In this document: positions 24,659-33,916 of the stretch, piece after piece
Layout of the letters: each line of letters opens with the position of its first letter
Numbering within the stretch: the first letter of the stretch is position 1
Assembly: GCA_051155755.1 (NCBI GenBank)
Contig: DAXETY010000040.1
Coordinates: 50,545 to 114,544, forward strand
Origin: DAXETY01 sp051155755
Lineage (GTDB): Bacteria; Desulfobacterota; Desulfobacteria; Desulfobacterales; SG8-13
DNA length: 64,000 bases
Direction: 5' to 3'
Notes under the pieces: generated by a model
What the model saw: only the letters and a program-made list of their open reading frames with translations
Told to the model about the DNA's origin: nothing
Database searches by the model: none
Translations under genes and position numbers: made by a program

Positions 24659-25396
24659 TCACGTTACGGTTTTGACACAGCGAAAACCCAGCCAGTGGGC
24701 ACCGTTGCGCGGGTCTTCCGGGGTCCAGCGGCAGGTGACTCGCACGAACGTGGCCGAGCCGAGAAAACATCCGCCGCGCATGGGCGAATAAACGCCCAGC
24801 CACTGACCCTCGCACATCTCCCAAACGTTTCCGCTCATATCATAGCAACCGTATGGGCTCACGCCCATATCGAAGGTGCCGATATCCGAGGTGCACAATA
24901 ACTCGGATTCCCTGGAGTTACATCGATTTGGGAAAAAATCCTGTCCCCAGGCCCACCAACGCCGATCGTCTCCGCGTGCGGCTTTTTCCCATTGGGGTTC
25001 ACTGGGCAGGACCTTATCGGCCCAGCGGCAATAGGCACGTGCATCTTCCCAGCCGACAAACACGACCGGCTGCAAAATATTCCCCCATTGTGCATCGTCG
25101 AGCAGCAGCGGTTTGCGGTGACCGGTCGCCTCGATAAAGCGGCGGTACTGATAGTTGGTTACCGGGTAGCGGTCGATGTAGAAGGTTTCGACGTTGAGCC
25201 GGCGCGCCGGCACCTCGGTGGCAAAGACCGGATTCTGACGCTGTTCGATGCGAAAAACCGAATCCAACTCGCGCTGGCTGATCCCCATGGTAAACGGTCC
25301 CCGCGGAACCAGCACCATCTCGGCCTTATCCACCGGTGAAACGATGGATTCCGGCAGCGTGTCGTTACCGACGACTTCCCGAATGTTCCAAGCCAT
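24659..25396 (-). CDS. formylglycine-generating-enzyme/SUMF1-fold protein
   Basis: 245 residues with MVLVPRGPFTMGI, a YIDRYPVTNYQYRRF motif, GWEDARAYCRWADKVLPSEP, WEKAARG, GCYDMSGNVWEMC and the closing GAHWLGFRC, the order typical of the SUMF1/FGE domain. Family members include true sulfatase-activating enzymes and other oxidative or non-catalytic proteins. No sulfatase is in the window, so substrate cannot be assigned. No signal peptide is visible. Confidence 0.85.
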   Translation of the reverse strand: MAWNIREVVGNDTLPESIVSPVDKAEMVLVPRGPFTMGISQRELDSVFRIEQRQNPVFATEVPARRLNVETFYIDRYPVTNYQYRRFIEATGHRKPLLLDDAQWGNILQPVVFVGWEDARAYCRWADKVLPSEPQWEKAARGDDRRWWAWGQDFFPNRCNSRESELLCTSDIGTFDMGVSPYGCYDMSGNVWEMCEGQWLGVYSPMRGGCFLGSATFVRVTCRWTPEDPRNGAHWLGFRCVKTVT

Positions 25397-25630
25397 TGTT
25401 GCAATACCCCGTCATGCCTCCAAAGGGCCAATGCCGGATCCGGTCGCCTCCACCGGGACTGCCGGCAAACGACCCGAATTCGGGAACGCCGGCAGCATCG
25501 GCCGTGACGCGAGGCAAATATCAACGCACCTGCATCGTCTGAAAAGACGGCAAGGGTCCGGCAACCGCCGGATTCGCATCCGGCGTGCCGGCAAGGCTGC
25601 CGCAGGCTTCGCGCTCACCGGAGCGTCGAG

Positions 25631-25903
25631 TCAGGGTCCGCCCAGGTAGTGGTCGGTCGCCTTGCGCCAGAGGTCCTCGTTGACGATGACCACATCCCCG
25701 CAATCGTCCCGGGTGGCCACAATGGTGCCGAAATCTTCCGGGCTGGTGTCGCCGCAGGCAGTGCCCGACCACTGACTGAAGTCCGGCTGAGCGGCAATGA
25801 AGGTCTGCATGCGTTCTCGATCCACCGGCGTACTGCACCCCATCTCCGGTATGACAAAGATGTCCCGACTGTTTTTGGAATCGTGCACGAAATACGCGAT
25901 CAT
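25631..25903 (-). CDS. hypothetical protein (90 aa)
   Basis: Begins MIAYFVHDSKNSRDIFVIPE and ends DHYLGGP. GGAGGG lies about nine bases before the ATG. Two cysteines (MGCSTPVD and TACGDTS) and DDCGDVVIVNEDLW are visible; no family recognised. It is on the same strand as, and 234 bp upstream of, the SUMF1-fold gene, with which it may be co-transcribed. Confidence 0.5.
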   Translation of the reverse strand: MIAYFVHDSKNSRDIFVIPEMGCSTPVDRERMQTFIAAQPDFSQWSGTACGDTSPEDFGTIVATRDDCGDVVIVNEDLWRKATDHYLGGP

Positions 25904-26209
25904 CGATCCATTCCCTCCATCATCCGACAGTGACTGTCAATGATTCAATCCACTTCCGGTCGAATCCAATTTTTACCCGACTGGTAACTAACATAAACAC
26001 CCGAAAACGGGTTGCAATGCGGGCCTGGCGACGATAAGGTTGCCGGACGCAGAACATGCGCCGCACCGGCTCCGATGCAGCCTCCCCGGGATACCGGCAG
26101 TGGAGCGGTACTGCAGGCACCCGTTGTCGATCCGCCCAAGATGGTTATGATTCAAGCAACCCGACAACGGGAAGGAATCCGATTATGCCCTGCGCAAAGA
26201 TGTTCTAAA
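25904..26209. other. intergenic region without recognised features
   Basis: About 300 bp between divergent genes. No operator, repeat or structured element stands out, although it should hold both promoters. Confidence 0.35.
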
Positions 26210-26692
26210 ATGAAGGATGCGTTTTGGCAAACGACATCACTGACGGAAATGACTTCCAACCAATGGGAGTCACTGTGTGACGGCTGCGGTCAGTGCTGCC
26301 TGATCAAGTTCAAAGACGCCGACACCGGTGAGCTGCTTCGCACCGGCATTGCCTGCCGCTACCTGGACACGCAGTCCTGCCGCTGCCGGATTTACGAGCG
26401 ACGTCTCCGCCGCAATCAGGAATGCAGCCGCCTGACACCCAAAAATGTCAAACGCCTGACCTGGCTGCCGGAGACCTGTGCCTATCGGCGGATTGCCGAA
26501 GGCAAACCCCTGCCGGACTGGCATCCGCTGATCAGCGGCGACATGGAATCCGTACACCGGGCCGGTGTTTCCGTACGGGGCAAAGTAATCTCCGCACGCC
26601 ATATCCGCCCCGAGGATCTGCTGCAGTGGTATTTTCCCGGAAAGCGGTGTACGACCCGCGGGCCCGAGGCCGACATCAACGCTGTCTGTTAA
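26210..26692 (+). CDS. YcgN/UPF0260-type cysteine-cluster protein
   Basis: 160 residues from the ATG at 26210. The family pattern is clear: FWQTTSLTEMTSNQWESLCD, then GCGQCCLIKF, ACRYLDTQSCRCRIYERR, LTWLPETCAYRRIAEG and PDWHPLISGD. Eight or more conserved cysteines suggest zinc or Fe-S binding (YkgJ/CxxCxxCC superfamily). Function unknown in the family. It sits 12 bp upstream of a truncated phosphodiesterase gene. Confidence 0.85.
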   Translation: MKDAFWQTTSLTEMTSNQWESLCDGCGQCCLIKFKDADTGELLRTGIACRYLDTQSCRCRIYERRLRRNQECSRLTPKNVKRLTWLPETCAYRRIAEGKPLPDWHPLISGDMESVHRAGVSVRGKVISARHIRPEDLLQWYFPGKRCTTRGPEADINAVC

Positions 26693-26704
26693 GGAGCCGT
26701 TGTT

Positions 26705-26839
26705 ATGAAAATCTTTTTCATGTCCGACATCCATGGCTCCCCGGACGCCGCCGCAGCGGCCCTGGAGGCCTATCAGCGTGAAGGGGCCCGGCACATCGCA
26801 TTTTTGGGCGTTGCTTTGATTACTTGTATTTTGAGGTAG
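26705..26839 (+). pseudogene. truncated YfcE-type phosphodiesterase
   Basis: AGGAG and an ATG begin a frame reading MKIFFMSDIHGSPDAAAAAL through ARHIAFLG, which is the start of the YfcE/MJ0936 metallophosphatase family (DxH metal motif present). It then breaks exactly where the GD motif should come (FLGD becomes FLGVALITCILR) and stops after 44 codons, about a quarter of the normal length. No continuation is seen in other frames, pointing to a deletion or rearrangement. The interval 26840-27076 holds no gene. Confidence 0.75.
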
Positions 26840-27076
26840 CGCCCGAATCCGGGCAGTTGCCTGCCCCAATCGCCGTTTATGCCGGCTGATTCCAACCCCG
26901 GAACCGGACTCCTAGCGAAACCCGTCTTACGAATTCATTCCGGAGTCATGAAGATAATCATAGGACCGGCCGCCGCGCCGGCCGAATGGTGAACCGCATG
27001 TGGAGACGGGCCACGAATCAGTGGTGATATTAAGAGCGAATTCCGGTTCGATTTGCAGAAGGGATGGCAAAATCAA

Positions 27077-28741
27077 TCAGGCAAGATCCAGAACGGTTCG
27101 CACCTGGCCGATCAGATCGTCGATACGATAGGGTTTGGCGACGAAGCCGCCGCGCAGGTCCTGCAGGATTTTATGGGTCTCCTCGTCCGGTGGGTACCCG
27201 CTGGCAATGATCACCCGAAGGTCGGCATCCAGGCGCTTGAGTTCCTCCAAACATTTATGTCCACCCATGCCCGGCATGTTCAGGTCCAGAATGACCAGGT
27301 CAAACCGCCCCGTCTCAGAACGGTAGGTTTTCACGGCACTTTCTCCGTCCAGGGCGGTTTGCGTGCGGTACCCGTAGCGCCGCAAAATGCTGCAGGCCAG
27401 ATTCAACACGGACTCGTCATCGTCAACCACCAGCACGGATTCGCTGCCCTCGCAAAGGGCATCCTCATCGATCTCGCAATCGGTCGGGCAGGTTTCATCT
27501 GACAGGAGCGCGGGAAGATAAATGTCAAAAGTCGTTCCCAGGCCGCTCTTGCTGCGGCAGGTAATGAATCCGTCATGATTTTTTATGATGCCGTAGGCCA
27601 TGGATAGACCCAGCCCGGTTCCCTGACCGACTTCACGTGTGGTAAAAAACGGATCAAAGATGAACTCCAGGCATTCGGGTTCGATACCCTGCCCCGTATC
27701 AGTGATTGAAAGTTTTACATAAGGACCCGCAGAAAGCTCCCCCAGCGATTGCGCATCTTCGGGTCTCAGAACGACATTAACGGTGCGAAATTCGAGACGG
27801 CCTCCTTCCGGCATGGCCTGGCGGGCGTTGATACCGATATTCATGAGCACCTGTTCGATCTGACCGGCGTCGGCCTTGACCGGCCACAGGGCTTCATCCA
27901 GCGACAATTCGATGCGGATCATTTTCGGGATGGTCCGCTCCAGCAGTTTTTTTACATGACGCACGTTTGCATTCAGGTCGGCGGGCGTCAGTGCGCTTTC
28001 CACACGCCGGCTGAAAGTCAGCAGTTGATGGGTGAGTTCACTGGCGCGGCGTGCGGCTCTTTCGATCTCCAAGATCATCGGTGCTTCGGGATGATCTGCG
28101 TCCTTGTCCATGATAAGCAACTGGGCATATCCTGAGATGGCCTGCAGGATGTTGTTGAAGTCGTGGGCCACCCCGCCGGCCAGGATGCCGATCGATTCCA
28201 TTCGCTGTGCGTTGATCAACTGACGGCTCAGGTTTTTGGCTGTGTTCGCCGCCCGTCGACGATTGCTGATGTCGGTGTAGTGCTCGATGCGTCCGCCGGC
28301 AAAAAATCCGTTGTGGATCGGCTGACTGCGATACTCCAGCCAACGGTCGCAACGGATGCGGTCCGGCCGAATTCGACACTCGAAGCTCTGGATGATACTG
28401 CGGTCCTGATTGATGGCAGATACATTGCGGTAAAAGTGGTCCGGATCGTCGAAGATGTGTTTGAGCGTATCGTCCACCAGCCGATGGTGATCTCGGCCGA
28501 TCAGTTCCGTACGCTGCAGGCCGAAGTAATCTTCCAGGGTGCGGTTGACCCACACCACCCGCATGTAGGCGTCGAGGATCATCATGCCGACAACCGAAAT
28601 GTCGAGGGTGTCGCCGATCAAGCTTGCCAGCGCCGGACCTTGCAAAGGTTTCTGCTGCACGTTAACGACAGCTCTCCGTTGTCGATGATCGTCAGCGATC
28701 TGCGGCGATGTTTGGTTCGAACCGGCTCTGTCGGTTTTCAA
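27077..28741 (-). CDS. hybrid sensor histidine kinase (PAS, HisKA, HATPase, receiver)
   Basis: 554 residues from a TTG start with GGAGGA seven bases upstream. PAS domain at about 45-165, HisKA with the phospho-accepting His in GGVAHDFNNILQAISG near 195, HATPase to about 415 (GQGIEPE, GQGTGLGLSMAYGIIKNH) and a C-terminal receiver (VLVVDDDESVLNL, phospho-Asp in LVILDLNMPGM, Lys in VAKPYRIDD). No transmembrane segment, so it senses an intracellular cue. It stands alone with no cognate regulator next to it. Confidence 0.88.
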   Translation of the reverse strand: MKTDRAGSNQTSPQIADDHRQRRAVVNVQQKPLQGPALASLIGDTLDISVVGMMILDAYMRVVWVNRTLEDYFGLQRTELIGRDHHRLVDDTLKHIFDDPDHFYRNVSAINQDRSIIQSFECRIRPDRIRCDRWLEYRSQPIHNGFFAGGRIEHYTDISNRRRAANTAKNLSRQLINAQRMESIGILAGGVAHDFNNILQAISGYAQLLIMDKDADHPEAPMILEIERAARRASELTHQLLTFSRRVESALTPADLNANVRHVKKLLERTIPKMIRIELSLDEALWPVKADAGQIEQVLMNIGINARQAMPEGGRLEFRTVNVVLRPEDAQSLGELSAGPYVKLSITDTGQGIEPECLEFIFDPFFTTREVGQGTGLGLSMAYGIIKNHDGFITCRSKSGLGTTFDIYLPALLSDETCPTDCEIDEDALCEGSESVLVVDDDESVLNLACSILRRYGYRTQTALDGESAVKTYRSETGRFDLVILDLNMPGMGGHKCLEELKRLDADLRVIIASGYPPDEETHKILQDLRGGFVAKPYRIDDLIGQVRTVLDLA

Positions 28742-29161
28742 TGCTCAATCCTCCGAACCCACGCCCCCCCGAGATCTTTTATGATGGTTCCGCCAGCCCC
28801 CCGACCGTCTCGCACTGCAAATCGGTATGAGAGAGCAGAAAATCATCATAAAGCGGCCAGAATCTGCTGCAAATCCGGTGCCACCATCTTGTTTTGTTAG
28901 AAAACCAATAAAAAACGGCATAATGCAATATTGAATCGCGAAATATCAGAGAACGAAACCGTCAATTTTTTGAACATGTGCGCCCAAACCGTCGTCAAAC
29001 CGACAAATTTGCGGTGATCCGGTTCCGTACACCCCGAGCATCCGAAGTGCAGTCCGAACGCTGTGATCTTGTGTATTGCGGCGTTTTACGATATTCTGCA
29101 CAAACGAATTCAAGCTGGCACGATTCGATCATCCGACGTATCGGCAATGCAGGAGGTTACC
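28742..29161. other. intergenic region without recognised features
   Basis: 420 bp between divergent genes, AT-richer toward 28900-28980, where promoters are likely. No repeat or structured element was identified. Confidence 0.35.
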
Positions 29162-29656
29162 TTGTTTCGGAATATCCAATTCGGCTTGATGGCATTGGTT
29201 CTGTTGGCGACCATTTTAACGGCATACGGGGCTGGTGCGCAAACCACAACACTTGAAGGGCTTGCCGGCATCCGGGTTGAAGTGCAGGTCGATCCGTCCC
29301 TGACTGAAGAAGGCCTTAACGCCAAACAAATCCTGGCCGATGTCGAGTCTCGGCTGCAGCGCGAGAAAATCCAAGTGCTCTCCGAAGAACAGTGGCGCAC
29401 CGTAGACCATCATCCCCTGCTCCGCATCCGGATCGATGGCGCCCGGGTTCAGGAAAACTGGAATTTTTACACCTTCGCAATCAACATTTATCTGCTGCAG
29501 GATGTTTTGCTCGTACGCGAATCCGAAACGATTCGCCACCAGGCCGCCACCTGGTTTACCAGTATTGCCGGCTGCGGTTATTTCGGTGACATCCAAACCC
29601 GGGTCAACGAGCTGGTTGACCGCTTTTCCACGAAATTTCGGGAAGCCAACTCCTGA
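29162..29656 (+). CDS. exported hypothetical protein (164 aa)
   Basis: The TTG at 29162 is chosen because AGGAGG lies five to six bases upstream; an ATG five codons earlier overlaps that site. A signal peptide follows (hydrophobic residues about 7-24, cleavage likely after AYGAGA). The mature part is a mixed alpha/beta domain (VEVQVDPSLTEEGLNAKQIL, RESETIRHQAATWFTSI) with one short Cys-containing segment AGCGYFGD. No family recognised. A composite hairpin repeat follows directly. Confidence 0.55.
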   Translation: MFRNIQFGLMALVLLATILTAYGAGAQTTTLEGLAGIRVEVQVDPSLTEEGLNAKQILADVESRLQREKIQVLSEEQWRTVDHHPLLRIRIDGARVQENWNFYTFAINIYLLQDVLLVRESETIRHQAATWFTSIAGCGYFGDIQTRVNELVDRFSTKFREANS

Positions 29657-29666
29657 GGGCCCAAAA

Positions 29667-29892
29667 CCACCGCCAAAGCGGATGGATTTGATTTTCGGCC
29701 ATAGGACGTTTCGACTTCCGCCCGCCTGGCGGGCGGAACGGCTTTTCATTGAAAAGCCGGGAGCACAGTTGTGCCCCGGTGTCGATCTTGCCTGCGGCAC
29801 TTGCCGCTGGCAAGAAAAAGACAGAAGCACTTCCCTGCCGCCATGCTGAACTTGAAACCGGGCGTAAAGCACCCGGTCTGGTGGCAAGAATC
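29667..29892 (-). repeat. composite hairpin repeat, full copy C (inverted)
   Basis: Reverse complement aligns module by module with 23917-24142, including CCGCCCGCCTGGCGGGCGG and GGCTTTTCATTGAAAAGCC. Several hairpin arms carry compensating changes rather than mismatches. It occupies the gap between the exported protein and the hybrid kinase, and creates a false N-terminal extension of the kinase frame. Confidence 0.8.
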
Positions 29893-29917
29893 ATCTACCT
29901 ACCAAGGGCTGTCCCGG

Positions 29918-31549
29918 ATGACACTTCCTGCCGATCCTACCGGTCACCGTCGCAAACAACTGGTTCAAGAGTTGCGGCGGGAACGGCGCCTTCGCAAGCA
30001 GCTCGAATCCGACCTTCACCGCTGCCGGGAATACCGGCGCACCCTGCTGAATTACATCGACGATGTCGCTTTCATTGCCGCCCGAGACGGCCAGCTGCTG
30101 GAAATCAGCGCATCTGCAGAGCGTATGTTCGGCCGAAAACCCGAAAAATTTCTCGGCACATCTCTCGGAACTTTTTTCCGGCGTGAGGATCAAAAGACCC
30201 GCTTTCTGGAGCAGCTGCAGTGTGAGAGCCGGGTGGAAAATTTCGAGTTCGAAAGTCGTGAATTCTCCGGCCGCACCCGCTTCTGCGTCATCGACGCTGC
30301 CGTCGATACCAACGGAAAAGTGGATGGCCATGCAGATACCGTTTCCGGAGTAATCCGGTATGCGGCTCCATTCGAACGAACCGAAAACGAGTTGTCCGAA
30401 AGCCGCGAACAGCTGCACCAATCTCAGAAAATGGAGGCGCTCGGAACACTGGTTGCCGGTGTCGCCCACGAGATCAACAACCCCATCAATTTGATCATGT
30501 ACAATCTGCCGCTGCTGCAGAAGATCTGGCGGGATCTTCTGCCGGTGATCCAAAGCAACGAGGATGACCGGAAGGCCAGTTATGGCGGTCTGACAGTGGC
30601 ATTTCTGGAGCAAAATCTCGAACAGATGCTTTCGGATACGTTCATGGCCGCCAACCGGGTTACGAAAATCATTTCGGATTTGAAGAACTTTGCCCGTCGA
30701 TCCAGCGTTTCGGACAAGCAGCCCATAGAGGTCAACGACGCGGTTCGCAATGCCATGCGTCTGGTGCGGACCACCCTGCGCAATTCAGGAATCCAGGCAG
30801 AAATCCATTTGGGAGAATCGCTGCCTTTGATGAAAGGGAATTTACAGAACATCGAGCAAATTTTGCTGAACATCATCATTAACGCAGCGCAATCCATCGA
30901 TCATGCCCAGGGCCGCATCCGGATTGAAACCGGTCTCAGCAAAACCGACGGCCGGCTGTGCATTACCATTGCCGACAACGGCAAAGGAATCGCCCCGAAT
31001 ATGGTCGAACGACTCTTCGACCCTTTCGTTACAGACAAGCAGGCCGAAGGGGGCACCGGCCTGGGACTGGCCGTGTCTTACAGCCTGATCAAAGCCCACG
31101 GCGGAGAAATTCGCTTCGACAGCCGGAAAAAGGAAGGCACGACTTTCCGGCTTTTTTTTCCCACCGTCGGCGCCGGAAAACGCGCCCGGATACTGGTTGT
31201 CGACGACGACCCCTCCATCCGGCAATTGCTCACCCGTACATTGACGCGCCAAAGATCCTACCTCGTGGAGGAAGCCGTGAACGGGATCGAAGCCTGCATC
31301 AAGCTGGGCACCTATCGTCCGGCCGTGGTGGTTCTGGATGTATTCATGCCGGACATGGACGGCGTAGAAGTCTGCCGGGCGATCCGCAGGGACAACGAAC
31401 TGTCCGGCCTTCGCGTGGTCGTCACCACCGGACACCCCCAGGATCCCAAGCTGAAGGAAGTAAGGCGGATGGGATTTACCAACATTCTGGCCAAGCCTTT
31501 CGAAATCGGTGAGTTCCTCGAGTTGATCGACACCGTCTTGACTGTCTGA
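29918..31549 (+). CDS. hybrid sensor histidine kinase (PAS, HisKA, HATPase, receiver)
   Basis: 543 residues from the ATG at 29918; the frame is open back to 29771 but that part is repeat sequence. Coiled-coil start (about 12-45), PAS domain (about 48-165), HisKA with His in GVAHEINNPINLIMYN, HATPase (DNGKGIAPNMVERLFDPF, GGTGLGLAVSYSLIKAHGG) and a C-terminal receiver (ILVVDDDPSIRQLL, Asp in VVVLDVFMPDMDG, Lys in LAKPFEIGEF). Soluble. Followed after 98 bp by a sigma-54 response regulator, its likely partner. Together with the neighbouring flagellar genes, it resembles a FlrB/FleS-like role. Confidence 0.86.
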   Translation: MTLPADPTGHRRKQLVQELRRERRLRKQLESDLHRCREYRRTLLNYIDDVAFIAARDGQLLEISASAERMFGRKPEKFLGTSLGTFFRREDQKTRFLEQLQCESRVENFEFESREFSGRTRFCVIDAAVDTNGKVDGHADTVSGVIRYAAPFERTENELSESREQLHQSQKMEALGTLVAGVAHEINNPINLIMYNLPLLQKIWRDLLPVIQSNEDDRKASYGGLTVAFLEQNLEQMLSDTFMAANRVTKIISDLKNFARRSSVSDKQPIEVNDAVRNAMRLVRTTLRNSGIQAEIHLGESLPLMKGNLQNIEQILLNIIINAAQSIDHAQGRIRIETGLSKTDGRLCITIADNGKGIAPNMVERLFDPFVTDKQAEGGTGLGLAVSYSLIKAHGGEIRFDSRKKEGTTFRLFFPTVGAGKRARILVVDDDPSIRQLLTRTLTRQRSYLVEEAVNGIEACIKLGTYRPAVVVLDVFMPDMDGVEVCRAIRRDNELSGLRVVVTTGHPQDPKLKEVRRMGFTNILAKPFEIGEFLELIDTVLTV

Positions 31550-31647
31550 AAGCCATCAGGTAGAATTGATCTTTCGTGCCGATATTCGTCGGAAGCCTTC
31601 GCCCGATTCGGATGAGTTCTTGCCCTGGCCGCGATTTTCGAGCTGAT

Positions 31648-33051
31648 ATGAAATCAATTCCGGAAAACGATACTGCCTTGCTGGTCGTCGATGACGATGA
31701 GGGTCTGTTGCTCAGCATTCGAGCCACACTGCTCAGTGCAGGCATGGCCGAACCGGCGCTGGTTTCCGACAGCCGCCAAGTGATGACCTTGCTGCAGCAC
31801 AACGAATTCCAGGTAATCCTGCTCGACTTGATCATGCCGCACGTCAACGGCCTGGAGCTGTTGCAAAAAATCAAATCCGAGCTTCCGCACGTTCAGTGCA
31901 TCGTGGTGACCGCCGTCGACGAGGCCACAACCGCCGTTCAGGCCATGAGTTGCGGGGCTTATGACTACCTGGTCAAACCGCTCAACAGTGACAAGCTGAT
32001 CATCGCCGTCAACCGAGCCCTGGAGCACTACAGCTTAAAACACGAACTCTCTCTGCTGCGGCGCAGGCAAACCTTCGACAGCCTCAAACACCCGGAGGCG
32101 TTTTCCAGATTCGTGGCCGAGGACGAATCCATGGCCCGTGTCTTCCACCAGGTCGAATCGGTCGCACCGACCGACTACAGCGTCATCATTCACGGAGAAT
32201 CCGGTACCGGCAAGGAGATGATCGCCCGGGCAATTCACGGACTCAGCAAGCGAGCCGAAGGTCCCTTTCTGGCTGTAAACATGGCAGCGGTAAGCAATAC
32301 AATCTTCGAAGACGAGTTTTTCGGCCATACCAAAGGGGCTTACACGGATGCCGCCTCTGACAGACCCGGGTTTTTCGAGTCCGCCCACCAGGGTACCCTG
32401 TTTCTGGACGAAGTGACCGAACTGGATCCGGCATTGCAGGGAAAACTGCTGCGGGTGATCGAAGAACGGGAGCTCTACCGCCTGGGCAGCACGCAGGTCC
32501 GCAACGTCGATGTGCGCATCGTCGCCGCAACCAACCGGGATATCCAGGAAGAAATTCGTCAAAACCGGTTTCGTGCCGATCTCTATCATCGTCTGAATAT
32601 GTACAGCATCGAAGTGCCGCCGCTGCGCCAGCGCAAGAACGACATTCTTCCGCTGGCCCTCCATTTCGTGAGCCTGCATGCCCGGCTGAACGGCAAGCAC
32701 ATCGAATCGCTGTCCCCGGAGCTCAAAGACTGCCTGCTGCAGTACCCGTTCAGCGGAAACGTGCGCGAACTGGAGCATTTGATTGCCGCAGCGGTCCTGC
32801 GGGAAACCCGGACAGAACTTTGCACCGACTCCAGCCCCGAGTTGGCTGCAGTCGCCGAAACCGATTCTTCCGGCAACAGCACGCTGATATCTCTGGAAGA
32901 ACTCGAAAAACGCCACATCCTGCATGTGCTGAAAGCCACCGGCGGCAACAAAATCCAGGCCGCCAGAATACTGGGCGTCAACCCCTCCACGGTCTACCGC
33001 AAGATCGAAAAATACCGCCTCGACCCACTGCTGCCGTCTTCCTACAATTGA
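31648..33051 (+). CDS. sigma-54-dependent response regulator (NtrC family)
   Basis: 467 residues. Receiver domain with phospho-Asp60 (ILLDLIMPHVNG) and Lys110; AAA+ domain with Walker A GESGTGKE (183-190), Walker B GTLFLDEV, and R-finger region; C-terminal Fis-type helix-turn-helix (GNKIQAARILGVNPSTVYRK). The loop that contacts sigma-54, normally GAFTGA, reads GAYTDA at 230-235, and the preceding ELFGH reads EFFGH. Aromatic Y for F is tolerated in this family; the G-to-D change is less common. Likely partner of the upstream kinase and candidate activator of the sigma-54 promoters in the flagellar cluster. Confidence 0.88.
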   Translation: MKSIPENDTALLVVDDDEGLLLSIRATLLSAGMAEPALVSDSRQVMTLLQHNEFQVILLDLIMPHVNGLELLQKIKSELPHVQCIVVTAVDEATTAVQAMSCGAYDYLVKPLNSDKLIIAVNRALEHYSLKHELSLLRRRQTFDSLKHPEAFSRFVAEDESMARVFHQVESVAPTDYSVIIHGESGTGKEMIARAIHGLSKRAEGPFLAVNMAAVSNTIFEDEFFGHTKGAYTDAASDRPGFFESAHQGTLFLDEVTELDPALQGKLLRVIEERELYRLGSTQVRNVDVRIVAATNRDIQEEIRQNRFRADLYHRLNMYSIEVPPLRQRKNDILPLALHFVSLHARLNGKHIESLSPELKDCLLQYPFSGNVRELEHLIAAAVLRETRTELCTDSSPELAAVAETDSSGNSTLISLEELEKRHILHVLKATGGNKIQAARILGVNPSTVYRKIEKYRLDPLLPSSYN

Positions 33052-33171
33052 AACCAAACAGCGACCGCCGGTTGAAAAAATATTAGTAAGATGCTATCAT
33101 TACTTGAGATTAGCGCTTAAAAAGCGAAACCTTCCAACCCCGGAGTTTCGGCCGCGACAGGGGAACCCGGC

Positions 33172-33879
33172 ATGTTGAATTTCGATCAGATCGAGGGCAA
33201 AAGCGTCAGAGACACCCTGAGTGAGGTGCAAGACAATCACACGCTGCTGCGGATGATCTTGCGCGGTACCGATTATTCCAGCATGACGGTCATTACCGAA
33301 CTGCGTCGCCGGCTCAACGGCTGGTACCTGCTGGTCGGAGCCCCGGAAGGATTTGCTGAAGCTGTTCGGGGTCAAAAAGATTGGAAACTGGAATTTGAGT
33401 ACACCGGCCCGGATCGGATCCAATACCGGTTTACCACGAACGGCGGCGATATCGACGGCGACCAGCTTCGCATTCCGCTGCCGGATCGCATTCACCGCAA
33501 CCAGCGGCGCCAGCATTTCCGCATCAATGCACCGGAAGGCACCCATCTCACATTTCGAGCCGGCGACAGCGAATACCGCCAACCAGTCGTCGATATCAGC
33601 CTGGGCGGGGCGCTGATTTCGTTGAAGCCGCCTACCGCCCTGAAAGTAGGCGATGTACTGCAGGACATCGTATTGTCTTTTCCCGGAGATTCGGGGGATT
33701 CTTCCATCCAAATCCAATCCGCCAAAATCGTGCGGATCGAAAACCGCACATCCGTCCATCGCACCCGCTGCGGGCTGCAGTTTGCACAAATCGAGATGGT
33801 CCAGTCAAAAATCCTCACCACTTTTATCTTCGAATATCAGCGCAAATTCCTGCGCAACCGCGTGCGCCCGGACTTGTAA
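33172..33879 (+). CDS. YcgR-like PilZ protein (flagellar brake type)
   Basis: 235 residues with an N-terminal YcgR-N-like beta domain (about 1-105) and a C-terminal PilZ domain with RRQHFRIN (about 116-123) and DISLGG near 142. YcgR-type proteins bind c-di-GMP and slow the flagellar motor. It lies 38 bp from the convergent end of the flagellar cluster and 120 bp after the sigma-54 regulator, consistent with a role in motility control. Confidence 0.8.
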   Translation: MLNFDQIEGKSVRDTLSEVQDNHTLLRMILRGTDYSSMTVITELRRRLNGWYLLVGAPEGFAEAVRGQKDWKLEFEYTGPDRIQYRFTTNGGDIDGDQLRIPLPDRIHRNQRRQHFRINAPEGTHLTFRAGDSEYRQPVVDISLGGALISLKPPTALKVGDVLQDIVLSFPGDSGDSSIQIQSAKIVRIENRTSVHRTRCGLQFAQIEMVQSKILTTFIFEYQRKFLRNRVRPDL

Positions 33880-33916
33880 ACGTCGCTCCCCGATCATCGG
33901 CGGCCGGCACCGGCGT

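Noticed and set aside
29771..29917. N-terminal extension of the hybrid kinase
   Set aside because: This part is the composite hairpin repeat read through in frame; the kinase start at 29918 is after it.
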